A model generated the notes under the pieces. The model made no database searches, had not been told where the DNA came from, and was given only the letters and a program-made list of their open reading frames with translations. Shown piece after piece: positions 9,735 through 18,266 of a stretch of 64,000 nucleotides of DNA (the stretch's first letter is position 1; each line of letters opens with the position of its first letter). A program made the position numbers and the translations under genes. Origin of the DNA: JBFHIJ01 sp963678775 (GTDB lineage Bacteria > Bacteroidota > Ignavibacteria > Kapaibacteriales > UBA2268); assembly GCA_963678775.2 (NCBI GenBank), contig CAXXGR010000002.1, forward strand, positions 868,001-932,000, read 5' to 3'.

Positions 9735-11153
9735 ATGAATTTTAGAGTGTTAATTTTAACAGTAATATCAACGTTAGTTCTAGCCAGTTGTGCAAATTTA
9801 TCTACTCGAACAGAGACAGATATTTTTACAATAGCTGACGTAGATACCCTTAAAACGCATGACGCTCTAAATGCTCCCGGCGTACGGGATAATGGAGTAG
9901 TTTACCCATCGTCAACCCGAGATGAGTTCCAAAGAGATGTAGTCTTGCATGACAGTATCGTAGAAAGAGAGTACCCGGATTTTATAAGACTTGGCTTATT
10001 TGAAGGAGTGGGCTTGTTCGGAGGCGACGGTGATTATGCACTTGGTTCAGGTATCTTTGGTGTGCATCCGGATTTAGGCAACCTAAGAAGTGGTTTTAGA
10101 GGTGATGGCGATGGTTTAGTCCCTGGTGGATTATATAGAATAGGGATAGCCGAATACCGTCTAAGATGGTTCAAAGATGCTAAAAACTGGACGATTGGCA
10201 CCTCGTTGTACGAAGCAATAATCCCTGATGCTCGTGGGGAAAATATGCTTACCAGTTACCTACCAATTTATTTTCGCAAAAGATACTTTCTCGATGAAAA
10301 CATACCATATATATCTGTTACTCCAGCTGTCGGTATAGGACTCTATCCATCTATATATGTCAACACTTCAGTATCTTTAGACATTGGTTCTATCGGTGGG
10401 CTTAATATAAGAGCTTATGTTGGTTATGCCTTTGGTGTAAATCTGCGATATACATCACAGATACAAAATAATGATTTTTATGATCAAAGTAATAATGTGA
10501 GTATACCTTATGCCGGATTAGGCATATCAGTTTTGGACTTTTTGAATCTGCCACGAGAGACAGAAGTGGAGTGGAAGTATCATGAGCATTCTTCATGGGA
10601 AGTAGGTCTGGCATCTATCACGTTACTTGGCTCAAATGCAGATATATCAATATTCTCAGGAACAAGTCCGAATAGTATACTTGACCAACAAAACAATAAC
10701 CAAAGTGACTTATTAGTTTCAGGTATGATATTTAAGTTAGCAAATGCCAAAGTAGCATTGCCTTATTTAGGGCATAAGCTTTATGCAGGGACTTCTTTGG
10801 TGAACTTGATAGCATTGGGTCAAAATGCTTTTGGAATGGGGGTTATACCATTAAGGATTGGCTATTGGCAGACAGTAATTTCAAATGATTTAGTTGCTGA
10901 GCCATTTATTGAATATAATTATTTACCAACTCAGATGTTACATATCGGGGCAGAGTTAAAGCTGCGAGTAGCTGAGAAATTCAATATAAATCTTGCTTTG
11001 GGCTATGTGAATGGCTCAAATTCCGGATTTATAGGAGATTTCTTTGATAAAGATTGGGGAGACTCAGGGAACTTTTCAGGAGTATATATTGGTTTAGGCT
11101 TCAATCTTTTAGACAGAATGTTTTACTCTGACGAATTGAGATATAACAAATGA
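9735..11153 (+). CDS. Predicted outer-membrane lipoprotein, beta-barrel-like, unknown function
   Basis: A 472-residue protein that starts MNFRVLILTVISTLVLASC, a lipoprotein signal with the lipidated Cys at 19. After a polar linker of about 75 residues, the rest is rich in alternating hydrophobic/aromatic strands with Gly turns (for example YISVTPAVGIGLYPSIYVN and SVSLDIGSIGGLNI), which fits a beta-barrel or beta-rich envelope protein. I do not recognise a named family. It begins 13 bases after the FAH gene and its stop overlaps the start of the next lipoprotein gene, so it belongs to the same probable operon. Confidence 0.72.
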   Translation: MNFRVLILTVISTLVLASCANLSTRTETDIFTIADVDTLKTHDALNAPGVRDNGVVYPSSTRDEFQRDVVLHDSIVEREYPDFIRLGLFEGVGLFGGDGDYALGSGIFGVHPDLGNLRSGFRGDGDGLVPGGLYRIGIAEYRLRWFKDAKNWTIGTSLYEAIIPDARGENMLTSYLPIYFRKRYFLDENIPYISVTPAVGIGLYPSIYVNTSVSLDIGSIGGLNIRAYVGYAFGVNLRYTSQIQNNDFYDQSNNVSIPYAGLGISVLDFLNLPRETEVEWKYHEHSSWEVGLASITLLGSNADISIFSGTSPNSILDQQNNNQSDLLVSGMIFKLANAKVALPYLGHKLYAGTSLVNLIALGQNAFGMGVIPLRIGYWQTVISNDLVAEPFIEYNYLPTQMLHIGAELKLRVAEKFNINLALGYVNGSNSGFIGDFFDKDWGDSGNFSGVYIGLGFNLLDRMFYSDELRYNK

Positions 11154-11776
11154 TAAGAGTATTAACCATATTATTATTTGTGCTTGTTTTGCAAAGTTGT
11201 AATCCGTATATATTTCAGCTAAACATATATGAAAAGTATCAACAATTTAGCACATTAGAAAACCTTAGCAGATATGGTGCAGTAGAAAAAACAGCTGATA
11301 ACGGATTTATAATTAAAACAGACGCGACAGTTGCGATTCAAACACCTATGTTGACTCAGTCTATAAGTGATATGACTATCAAATACAAAGATAGTTTGTT
11401 CGGTAAATACAAAATATATTTACGTACAACAGTGCAAAGTATGCTTTCCGATTTATATGTAGAAATGGAAGTGGATTATGCACAATCATCAATAAATATT
11501 ATTGATAATGAATCAAAAATCGAGAAAAAGATAAACGTAAATATTGATATAGAGCACGGCAACAGAGTATTTGCAATAAATGACGGAAAATACTTAAAGA
11601 TATATTGGGATTGTGACGAAGTATATAATTATGCAACAAGTATTCCGGCAACGGAATATGTAATAATTCGCACAGAAAAAAATTGTAGTTTAGAAGTAGA
11701 AGGCTGGGATGTCAGTTATCTATATGAGGACGCTAGATATCAAGGACTACCCATGTATAATATTTTTTTTGAATAA
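11150..11776 (+). CDS. Predicted lipoprotein, unknown function
   Basis: A 208-residue protein with a short lipoprotein signal, MIRVLTILLFVLVLQSC (Cys17). The mature part is polar with mixed strand content and no motif I can name. Its ATG lies inside the end of the preceding gene (ATGA overlap, 4 bases), indicating translational coupling with the barrel-like lipoprotein at 9735. The two may work together in the outer membrane. It is the last gene of the cell-envelope run; the sigma-28-type promoter of the flagellar block begins seven bases after its stop. Confidence 0.7.
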   Translation: MIRVLTILLFVLVLQSCNPYIFQLNIYEKYQQFSTLENLSRYGAVEKTADNGFIIKTDATVAIQTPMLTQSISDMTIKYKDSLFGKYKIYLRTTVQSMLSDLYVEMEVDYAQSSINIIDNESKIEKKINVNIDIEHGNRVFAINDGKYLKIYWDCDEVYNYATSIPATEYVIIRTEKNCSLEVEGWDVSYLYEDARYQGLPMYNIFFE

Positions 11777-11782
11777 AAAAAC

Positions 11783-11810
11783 TAAAGTATACAACAAAAC
11801 AGCCGAATAA
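11783..11810 (+). promoter_or_regulatory. Near-consensus sigma-28 (FliA) promoter of the flagellin gene
   Basis: The sequence reads TAAAGTAT, then 11 bases, then GCCGAATAA. The enterobacterial FliA consensus is TAAAGTTT-N11-GCCGATAA, so the -35 box matches in 7 of 8 positions, the spacing is exact, and the -10 box differs by one extra A. It lies 76 bases upstream of the flagellin ATG, which implies a 5' leader of about 65-70 bases. The FlgM-like anti-sigma gene at the end of the same block fits this reading. Confidence 0.82.
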
Positions 11811-11838
11811 GTAATTAGTAGGAAAAGTAAACATTGTT

Positions 11839-11879
11839 GGCAGGATGCCCGGAATCAGAATTATAATAATACACGGAGG
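11839..11879 (+). promoter_or_regulatory. Candidate CsrA-binding leader of flagellin mRNA
   Basis: The leader has a small perfect hairpin, GGCA-GGA-TGCC (11839-11849), presenting GGA in the loop, as favoured CsrA sites do. A second GGA lies inside the Shine-Dalgarno sequence CACGGAGGT (11873-11880), six bases before the ATG at 11886. Two GGA sites, one in a hairpin loop and one covering the ribosome-binding site, is the arrangement known for Bacillus hag. No csrA or fliW is in the window, so regulation is inferred. Confidence 0.55.
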
Positions 11880-11885
11880 TTGATT

Positions 11886-12833
11886 ATGCCAACAGCAATT
11901 GCAAGTGGTGGTAGAATTCGCACCAATATCCCGGCGCAAAATGCATATAACTCATTGGTTAAATCCAATAATATTATTGCAGACAAACAATTGCGCTTGT
12001 CAACTGGTAAGAGAATTAACTCAGCTGCTGATGATGTGGCAGGTTATATTACTTCAAGAGCCTTAGGTGCTAGAAATGGTGCCTTGGAATCTGCAAAAAT
12101 ATCAACAGGTGATGCAAAAAATGTAACATCTATTTCTCAAGATGCATTAGATAATATCAATAATCTATTGACTAGTATCAAAGATGCTGCAGCAACAGCT
12201 TCTTCCGGCGCACTTGGGACAGATGAAAAGGTGGCCTTAGCAAAAGGTGCTTACAGAATGGCAGAACAGGTTCAATTTATCGTTGACTCTACTGTATTTG
12301 GTGGAAATCAATTGCTTAAAGGTGATTATTCCGGCGATTGGGTTGTAGGTTATACTCACGACAACTCAATTTTGGAAATAGGAGTCGATCTTACTTCTGG
12401 TAACACAACCGAATTTAACGTAACAGGTAGTGGAGCAGGTGATTTTGACTTGAATGCAACAAGCAATTCGCTTTCTTCTTTCGCAGGCGTAGAAGGTCTT
12501 AGCCTTCAGTCTTTGAATGATGTATCAGCAACAGATTTGGGTATGTTTAGTAAAGACAACATCAACTCAACTCTTACAAGCTTGTCCAGTGCACTAAACA
12601 ATGTGAATAAAGTGGCTTCGTACTTAGGTGGTATCGAGAATAGACTTACTTCTCAGGAAGATTTGTTGAACTCTCAGATTACAAACTATAAAGCTGCTAT
12701 TTCGAGGATCGAAGATGCGGACGTGGCTCAAGAGCAGTTAGAATTAGTGAAAGCTCAGTTCTTGCAACAAACTTCACTTATCTCTTTGGCTCAGTCAAAT
12801 CAGAATCCGCAATCATACTTGCAGTTGTTCTAA
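11886..12833 (+). CDS. fliC: Flagellin
   Basis: A 315-residue flagellar filament subunit. The N-terminal D0/D1 region shows the flagellin pattern NIPAQNAYNSLVKSNNII, then LRLSTGKRINSAADDVAGY. The C-terminal D1/D0 region ends with a helix carrying ISRIEDADVAQEQLELVKAQFLQQ and SNQNPQSYLQLF. The middle variable part is short (about 100 residues), so large D2/D3 outer domains are largely lacking. ATG at 11886 is chosen because GGAGG sits six bases upstream; the in-frame TTG at 11880 overlaps that site. Transcription is probably by sigma-28 from 11783-11810, with possible CsrA control in the leader. A terminator follows, so flagellin can be made as a monocistronic message. Confidence 0.95.
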   Translation: MPTAIASGGRIRTNIPAQNAYNSLVKSNNIIADKQLRLSTGKRINSAADDVAGYITSRALGARNGALESAKISTGDAKNVTSISQDALDNINNLLTSIKDAAATASSGALGTDEKVALAKGAYRMAEQVQFIVDSTVFGGNQLLKGDYSGDWVVGYTHDNSILEIGVDLTSGNTTEFNVTGSGAGDFDLNATSNSLSSFAGVEGLSLQSLNDVSATDLGMFSKDNINSTLTSLSSALNNVNKVASYLGGIENRLTSQEDLLNSQITNYKAAISRIEDADVAQEQLELVKAQFLQQTSLISLAQSNQNPQSYLQLF

Positions 12834-12879
12834 TAATTAGCATAGTATTGAGGCGATCCTTGTTTATAAAAAGAATAAT

Positions 12880-12914
12880 AAAAGGCAGGCATAGTATTTG
12901 CATGCCTTTTTTTA
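12880..12914 (+). terminator. Rho-independent terminator after flagellin
   Basis: An AAAAGGCA arm pairs with TGCCTTTT, followed by further T residues (12901-12914). It lies about 50 bases after the flagellin stop and separates the abundant flagellin message from fliS. Confidence 0.75.
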
Positions 12915-12942
12915 AACAGGATTAAATATAAGGATTATACTT

Positions 12943-13305
12943 ATGGCTAATGCAGCACAACAGCTTGCAGCTTCTCGAGCTTACGGAGGCGGAGGAGCCG
13001 GTGACAGGAAAAAAGTCCCGACTTATCTTGAGCAAGAAGTGATGTCTTGGAATAAAGAAAAAATTATTCTCAAGATGTATGATCTTTTCATAGTAAGTTG
13101 CAAGAGGAAGGACGTAACCAAAATGAGCCGAGTGCTGATTGAGCTTATGGGATCGCTCAATTTCGAATACGAAGAAACAGCTACGCGATTATACAGATTA
13201 TACGAATACTGTCAGAGATGCATTTTCCAGAAAAAATTTGACGAAGCTCTTTACATAATCAAAGAACTTAGAGATACTTGGGCGAAAGCTTTTGATCTTG
13301 AATAG
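12943..13305 (+). CDS. fliS: Flagellin export chaperone FliS
   Basis: A 120-residue, mostly helical protein that fits the FliS family in length and pattern. A helix begins NKEKIILKMYDLFIVSC; then come KMSRVLIELMGSLNFE, TRLYRLYEYCQRCIF and a final LRDTWAKAF helix. FliS binds the disordered flagellin C-terminus in the cytoplasm and keeps it from polymerising before export. The first 25 residues are Ala/Gly-rich and low in structure (SRAYGGGGAG), a longer flexible N-terminus than in typical FliS. It lies between flagellin and fliD, the usual context. Confidence 0.86.
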   Translation: MANAAQQLAASRAYGGGGAGDRKKVPTYLEQEVMSWNKEKIILKMYDLFIVSCKRKDVTKMSRVLIELMGSLNFEYEETATRLYRLYEYCQRCIFQKKFDEALYIIKELRDTWAKAFDLE

Positions 13306-13323
13306 TCAGAAGGAGTAATTAAA

Positions 13324-14763
13324 ATGGTGGACTTATTTAGCTTGGCAAGCGGAAATACTTCTTCTTCTTCGCAGAGTGATATACTTGTAGAGGCGTACAA
13401 GCAAACTCAGCAGTCAAAGATCAATACTTTAGACCAAAAAAGAGCTGACCTCGAAAGACGGTCAGTGTTCTATACTTCTTTGAATAGTCGTATAAGCAGT
13501 TTGGTAGGTACTCTGGATAAATTTCAGGCAGATGGTGCAGAAGATAAGTTTGTAACTCGTTCTGTATCGAATTCTGACCCTTCTGTGATAAGTGTGTCCG
13601 CTGATGGTGATGCTATTATAGGATTGAATACTGTTAAAGTAAATCGATTAGCTACAAACGATGTGCTCATCACTGAGAGACAAAACCTCAGTGATGAGTT
13701 TGGTATATCCGGGTCTAAAAGTTTTACTCTTGAAGTAGAAGATAGGTCTTTCGACGTTTCTGTTGACTTTGATGGCACTGAAACTGTAGAGGAAGCTTTA
13801 AGAAAAATTACCGATGCGGTAAATGATTTAGAATATGAAGATGATGATGGTGATAATCAAGATATTACGCTTTCTGCATCTCTAATTAAAGATACGAATA
13901 CGACCGGACGTATTACATTTACTTCAAAAGAGGCCGGTAGCTTAAATCAAATTAAAATCACTTCCGGTGATAATGATTTGATGAAAGAGTTGGGACTAAA
14001 GTCTATTGTTTCCGGTAACAATGATAAAAGACAGCTTTCCTCAGGTGGAGGCGCAGGTTATTTGAAAGAAGATATTATAGATCTGGACTCTAATGTTACC
14101 ATCAATGGTATTGAAGTAACCAGGTCTTCTAATAGCTTAGATGATGTGTTGCCGGGTTTATCTATTAGTTTGCTTAAACCACAATCTGAAGAAGACCAGG
14201 CTGTTACTATGCAGACAGAAGTTGGTACAGATAAAGTGGAAGACTTCATACAGCCTCTTTTAGACAATATTAATAATATCTTATCGTACCTTTCACAAGA
14301 TAAGACTTTATTACGTAGTGAGTCTGCTCCAAATTCTCTATTTTATCAGCTCAGATCTTTATATTCTGAAAAAGTTGAGGGAATAGATGATACAGACCCG
14401 CAATATTTGTCAGGAATTGGAATAAAGTTTGATAATCAAAAATTATATATAGACGATGCAGAAACATTGACTGATTTGCTAAAAGAAGATCCTACAAAAG
14501 TTTCTAATTTGTTCTTAGGCGAAAATGGGATTGTCAATAAACTTGACAATATGTTTGCTGATATGCAAGGTTCTGATGGGCTGATTCTATCCAAGACTAG
14601 AAGTTTGCAAGATAGAATTACTAACAACAAACAAAAAGTCACTGATACCGAAGAGCGAATTTCAAGACAGGCCGATGCTTTAAGAAGGCAGTACGAGGAT
14701 ATGTTGGAAGTGTATTATAATGCTGAGTCGCAATACAGTCAGTTTATGTCTTATACATCATAA
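13324..14763 (+). CDS. fliD: Flagellar filament cap protein FliD (HAP2)
   Basis: A 479-residue filament cap, exported through the flagellar system and placed at the filament tip to promote flagellin assembly. The N-terminal FliD domain is helical (ILVEAYKQTQQSKINTLDQKRADL). A long beta-rich central section includes VNRLATNDVLI and GEN-like loops. The C-terminal helical FliD_C region includes KTRSLQDRITNNKQKVTDTEERISRQ and ends YNAESQYSQFMSYTS. Length is typical. ATG follows AGGAG at good spacing, 18 bases after fliS. Confidence 0.9.
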   Translation: MVDLFSLASGNTSSSSQSDILVEAYKQTQQSKINTLDQKRADLERRSVFYTSLNSRISSLVGTLDKFQADGAEDKFVTRSVSNSDPSVISVSADGDAIIGLNTVKVNRLATNDVLITERQNLSDEFGISGSKSFTLEVEDRSFDVSVDFDGTETVEEALRKITDAVNDLEYEDDDGDNQDITLSASLIKDTNTTGRITFTSKEAGSLNQIKITSGDNDLMKELGLKSIVSGNNDKRQLSSGGGAGYLKEDIIDLDSNVTINGIEVTRSSNSLDDVLPGLSISLLKPQSEEDQAVTMQTEVGTDKVEDFIQPLLDNINNILSYLSQDKTLLRSESAPNSLFYQLRSLYSEKVEGIDDTDPQYLSGIGIKFDNQKLYIDDAETLTDLLKEDPTKVSNLFLGENGIVNKLDNMFADMQGSDGLILSKTRSLQDRITNNKQKVTDTEERISRQADALRRQYEDMLEVYYNAESQYSQFMSYTS

Positions 14764-14799
14764 TACCCGGCTTGTACCTTTTTAGGATAGGAGGAAAAA

Positions 14800-15228
14800 A
14801 TGATAAATTCTATTTCGAATATATCTTCTCTTATGAATGGAAAACCAAATAGCGACAAATTTGGTCAGCCTAAGGTACGTATATCGGTAGATAAAAAAGA
14901 CAATGGGCTTGTTAAAATCAATCAGACCGATGCCGAAAAGTTAGCTTCAGAGAAAATAAGTTTAACGGATAAGACTGAAACTAGCTCAATCAAAAAAGAT
15001 ATTATTGATTTTTCTGACTTAGGTGAAAAGCTCAAAGAAATATTGGGAGAAAACAATCTGAGTATTGAGTTCTCTATCGATAATGATACTCAAAAAATGG
15101 TGGTTAAATTTTTAGATTCAGAAACTGATGAAGTAATTCAGCAGTTTCCTCCTGAAGTGACTTTAAAAATAACAAAAATTATTGCAGAGCATTTTGGAGT
15201 AGGTCAGATTACTAATACTAAGGTCTAA
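14800..15228 (+). CDS. flaG: FlaG-family flagellar protein
   Basis: A 142-residue protein with a variable, polar N-terminus and a C-terminal FlaG domain: LSIEFSIDNDTQKMVVKFLD, then DEVIQQFPPEVTLKI. The family is usually encoded beside fliD and is linked to filament length control in several bacteria, although its molecular role is not well defined. An AGGAGG ribosome-binding site precedes the ATG. It lies between fliD and a small coiled-coil gene in a close plus-strand run. Confidence 0.85.
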   Translation: MINSISNISSLMNGKPNSDKFGQPKVRISVDKKDNGLVKINQTDAEKLASEKISLTDKTETSSIKKDIIDFSDLGEKLKEILGENNLSIEFSIDNDTQKMVVKFLDSETDEVIQQFPPEVTLKITKIIAEHFGVGQITNTKV

Positions 15229-15234
15229 CTTACA

Positions 15235-15561
15235 ATGGAAAAGATATTTGATGATATGCTAAGAGTGGCAACAGAAATCAATGTTTTATTGAAAGATGAC
15301 AGTGAGAATAAAAATAAATCTCAATCAATAATCACCCTTTTTAAGCAAAAACAAGAGCTATTAGATGCTGCGGAAGTATTAGGAAAAAAAAATAATAAAG
15401 ATAATCAAATATTTTCCGATATTAGTAGTAACAAGCTTAATCAATATAAGCTCTTAGAAGAAGAAAATATCTCGCTTATAAAAAAGCAAAAGACCATTTT
15501 TGCTGATAAGCTGAAAGAGCAGGTTCAAAAAAAGTCCCTGCTAATATATACTAAAAGGTGA
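15235..15561 (+). CDS. Small helical protein, possible FliT/FlgN-type export chaperone
   Basis: A 108-residue, highly charged, helix-forming protein (rich in Lys, Glu, Asp, Leu, with no Pro) starting six bases after flaG. Its size, position between flaG and flgM and predicted helical hairpin resemble FliT or FlgN chaperones, which bind FliD or hook-junction proteins. I see no family signature strong enough to name it. The role is inferred from position. Confidence 0.55.
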   Translation: MEKIFDDMLRVATEINVLLKDDSENKNKSQSIITLFKQKQELLDAAEVLGKKNNKDNQIFSDISSNKLNQYKLLEEENISLIKKQKTIFADKLKEQVQKKSLLIYTKR

Positions 15562-15565
15562 TATA

Positions 15566-15820
15566 ATGGCTATCAATCATATAAAAGGCGGAGGTCTTTA
15601 TAAAGCTTCTGAAACTAATCTGAGAAGTAGATATAAAGATGATGAAAAAGCAAAAGAAGCTGACGCGGCTTCTTTGAGTAGAGAAGACTCTCTGGTTCTT
15701 TCCAGTGAGGCTAAAAAATTATCTCCTATAAAAGCTAAAATCGAAAGTGGTTTTTATAATCAACCCGATGTGTTGCGCGAAGTAGCTCAAAAATTAGTAA
15801 AAGAGTTTAGCTTAGAATAA
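15566..15820 (+). CDS. flgM: FlgM-like anti-sigma-28 factor
   Basis: An 84-residue protein with a disordered N-terminus and a C-terminal helical part resembling FlgM: DSLVLSSEAKKLSPIKAKIESGFY, followed by VLREVAQKLVKEF. FlgM holds sigma-28 inactive until the hook-basal body is complete and FlgM is secreted. The near-consensus sigma-28 promoter upstream of flagellin in this same block supports the call. The protein starts four bases after the preceding gene. The family is short and variable, so it is somewhat uncertain. Confidence 0.72.
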   Translation: MAINHIKGGGLYKASETNLRSRYKDDEKAKEADAASLSREDSLVLSSEAKKLSPIKAKIESGFYNQPDVLREVAQKLVKEFSLE

Positions 15821-15840
15821 ATAAGCTAAACTCTTTTTTC
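15799..15840 (+). terminator. Strong terminator ending the flagellar block
   Basis: A 16-base perfect inverted repeat (15799-15814 with 15822-15837) with a 7-base loop and a T-run. The left arm is formed by the last codons of the flgM-like gene, so the terminator overlaps its coding end. Confidence 0.88.
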
Positions 15841-16026
15841 CTTCTTTTCCTGCAAAATAATTGATAAATAGTTCGGTCTATGTATCAAGCACACTACCTT
15901 TTATTATTTCAAGTGCAAAATATTTAATATTTATTGTCTTATATTTTTTTTAATTAAGATTTGTTTTGTATTTTATAGGTAGAGTTAGGGTGAGTTTTAG
16001 TATATATATAGTTTGGAGAATAGCGT

Positions 16027-16476
16027 ATGTCGAGAACACTAAACAAAGTTATGTTGATTGGTAACGTTGGTAGAGATCCTGAGCTTAAATACACGCCAAG
16101 TGGAATTCCTGTTATTTCTTTCCGTCTTGCTACTTCCGAAACGTGGAAAGACCGTAACAATAACGTGCAGGAACATACTGACTGGCACACTGTTGTAGCT
16201 TGGAGAGGATTGGCAGAAGTGATACATAAGCTAGTTACAAAAGGCTCTCGTGTCTACATCGAAGGTAGAATTCAAACTCGTACTTTTGACGATAAAACAG
16301 GAAGCAGACGTCATGTGGTTGAGATATTAGCTGATAACATGCTTTTATTAGAAAACAAGAAAAAAGGCGATTTTGGCGACTATAGAACTCGTGATTATGG
16401 TTTGGATGATGTTGAATTTGAATCGTCATATGCTGACCATGATGCTCCTCCGGAATCTTCCGATATTCCTTTCTAA
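16027..16476 (+). CDS. ssb: Single-stranded DNA-binding protein
   Basis: A 149-residue SSB. The OB fold is recognisable from LNKVMLIGNVGRDPELKYTPSG, VISFRLATSE, TDWHTVVAWRGLAEV and GSRVYIEGRIQTRTF. The Tyr/Asp-rich tail ends in the acidic tip SSDIPF that binds replication and repair partners. It protects single-stranded DNA in replication, recombination and repair. It stands alone between a 200-base leader and a terminator, whereas many bacteria place ssb between rpsF and rpsR. Confidence 0.96.
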   Translation: MSRTLNKVMLIGNVGRDPELKYTPSGIPVISFRLATSETWKDRNNNVQEHTDWHTVVAWRGLAEVIHKLVTKGSRVYIEGRIQTRTFDDKTGSRRHVVEILADNMLLLENKKKGDFGDYRTRDYGLDDVEFESSYADHDAPPESSDIPF

Positions 16477-16507
16477 TTTGAAACTTAATCTTTTCTTATA
16501 CGTTTTG

Positions 16508-16534
16508 GGAAAAAGCCTACGTCGGCTTTTTTCC
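16508..16534 (+). terminator. Terminator after ssb
   Basis: A GGAAAAAGCC arm pairs with GGCTTTTTTCC around a short loop, about 30 bases after the ssb stop, with a T-rich trail. Confidence 0.7.
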
Positions 16535-16630
16535 ATTTTTTTATTATATTTACATTTTAGTATGTGGCAAAAAAAGTATCTAAATGGTATCCTTTTTTGC
16601 GACTTTGCTTTAATTGGGAATATTGCTTTT

Positions 16631-17578
16631 ATGAATGTTTCAAAAAATACAGAAATTAAAGTTGGTATTGTCTCGCTGGCAGCTGTGATTTTGTTAGTGC
16701 TGGGCATCAGCATGGGCAAAGGATTTAAGTTTTCTACCGGCACAACCCTCCTTAATATGAGGTTTCCTGCCTCCGGCGGGATTCAGGAATCTGCTCCTGT
16801 TGTAGTTAATGGCGTAGATAGGGGAGACGTAATCAGCGTTAAAAATGACAATGGCTCTGTGCTCATTACTGCTGCCATGGATAATATCGACGATTTGAAA
16901 AATGATGCTCATGCTCGAATTACTATACTTGAAATAACAGGTGGTAAAAAAATTGAGATATTTCCTGGTACTTCCGGAGAACCTTTTAAGGTTGGCGATG
17001 AGATAGAGGGCTCTACTCCCCCTGATATTTCGGAGCTTGTTGCTTTGTTCGGTGAGGTGAGTGGTGATGCTATCGGCTTGGTCAGAAGGTTAGATACTAT
17101 TGCTTCCGGTATTACACATATGCTTGAGGATGGCAAGCTTGCTAATGATATAAAATTGACTGTCAGTAATCTGAAAAATATATCGGATAATGCTAATACT
17201 TTGATTGATGACAATTACAATAATATCCAAAACTCTTTGAATGATTTGGCTATTATTACGCAAGACCTAAAAGTAGCCATTAAGGATAATGAGCCAAAAG
17301 TATCTTCAATTATTGCTGATCTCGAAAATACAATAAAAGCTATTAAGCCTATTATAAATAAAACTGATAATGCAATCGCTTCTGCAGATAAGTTGATTTT
17401 ACAACTTAATGATATTGCAAAAGAAGTCAAGGATGGAGAAGGCTTCGCTAACAAACTTATTTATGATAAACAATTTGCCGGCACTTTAGATTCTGCTCTG
17501 ACTGATATCTATAGATTTATTAAATTTATTGAAGAAAATGGAGTCAATGTCAACTTAAGACTTGGCACCAGACCTTAA
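16631..17578 (+). CDS. MlaD/MCE-domain lipid-transport protein
   Basis: A 315-residue protein with one N-terminal membrane anchor (VGIVSLAAVILLVLGISMG) followed by an MCE/MlaD domain: TGTTLLNMRFPASGGIQESAPVVVNGVDRGDVI, ending near GDEIEGSTPPDI. A long helical, amphipathic region follows (LTVSNLKNISDNANTLIDDN and similar), as in MCE proteins that form periplasmic tunnels. It should bind lipids between the membranes as part of an ABC-type transporter. The permease (MlaE) and ATPase (MlaF) are not adjacent here. ATG at 16631 is chosen because it places the anchor at the N-terminus. The frame stays open upstream through the ssb tail, but that part is not coding. Confidence 0.87.
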   Translation: MNVSKNTEIKVGIVSLAAVILLVLGISMGKGFKFSTGTTLLNMRFPASGGIQESAPVVVNGVDRGDVISVKNDNGSVLITAAMDNIDDLKNDAHARITILEITGGKKIEIFPGTSGEPFKVGDEIEGSTPPDISELVALFGEVSGDAIGLVRRLDTIASGITHMLEDGKLANDIKLTVSNLKNISDNANTLIDDNYNNIQNSLNDLAIITQDLKVAIKDNEPKVSSIIADLENTIKAIKPIINKTDNAIASADKLILQLNDIAKEVKDGEGFANKLIYDKQFAGTLDSALTDIYRFIKFIEENGVNVNLRLGTRP

Positions 17579-17603
17579 TTATGTTCATAAAAGAGGTAAT
17601 AAT

Positions 17604-18263
17604 ATGAGTGTAAAACCTACTGAAATTACAGATGATATTTATAACTATATTGTAGAGAATTACTCTGCCGAAGATGAATTTCTTACTAGACTAAAAGCTG
17701 AAGCTACGGCTCTTAAAATCCCTGAGATATATATTTCACCTGATCAGGGAAATTATATGCAGTTTCTTATTAAATCATCCGGTGTAAAAAATATATTAGA
17801 GATTGGAACTTTAGCCGGATATTCTGCGATAATTATGGCTAGAGCTTTGCCCGAGGGTGGAAAAGTAATTACTGTAGAGCAAAGTAAAAAACATGCAGAA
17901 TTTGCTAAGAAAAAAATATCTGAAGCAAAATTGAACGATAAAATAGAGGTAATTGTATCAGATGGTAAGGAATATCTGAATTCCGTAAACTTCGAGGAGC
18001 ATTTTGATCTTGTATTTTTAGATGCAGATAAAACATCATATTCTAAATACTTAGATATGGCAACTCCTATGTTAAAAACAGGTGGTATTTTTGTTGCCGA
18101 TAATGCTCTTGCTTTTGGCTTTTTGATGAATGAGGAATCAAGCAAACATCCTAATCAGGTAAAAGCTATTTTAGAGTTTAATAAATATTTTACTCAAAAG
18201 GAGGAGTATTTTACTCATCTTTTGACAATTGGCGACGGACTAATAATGGGTTATAAAAAATAG
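17604..18263 (+). CDS. SAM-dependent O-methyltransferase (class I, family 3)
   Basis: A 219-residue methyltransferase resembling the caffeoyl-CoA/catechol O-methyltransferase family: NILEIGTLAGYSAIIMARAL (SAM-binding motif I), GKVITVEQSKKHAEFA (motif II acid), then FDLVFLDADKTSYSKYL and GGIFVADNAL with metal-binding acids. It probably uses a divalent metal and methylates a hydroxylated small molecule. ATG at 17604 has an AAGAGG site upstream; the frame also opens at a TTG (17562) overlapping the MlaD gene. It sits four bases before the next gene. Confidence 0.88.
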   Translation: MSVKPTEITDDIYNYIVENYSAEDEFLTRLKAEATALKIPEIYISPDQGNYMQFLIKSSGVKNILEIGTLAGYSAIIMARALPEGGKVITVEQSKKHAEFAKKKISEAKLNDKIEVIVSDGKEYLNSVNFEEHFDLVFLDADKTSYSKYLDMATPMLKTGGIFVADNALAFGFLMNEESSKHPNQVKAILEFNKYFTQKEEYFTHLLTIGDGLIMGYKK

Positions 18264-18266
18264 ATT

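Noticed and set aside
11836..11852. Possible sigma-54 promoter (TTGGCAGGATGCC) upstream of flagellin
   Set aside because: The GC element of a -12 box is not at the right spacing, and a near-consensus sigma-28 site lies just upstream. The sequence is better explained as a leader hairpin.
16373..16630. N-terminal extension of the MlaD-type protein
   Set aside because: The frame is open only because it runs through the ssb tail and its terminator. The membrane anchor expected at the N-terminus begins just after 16631.
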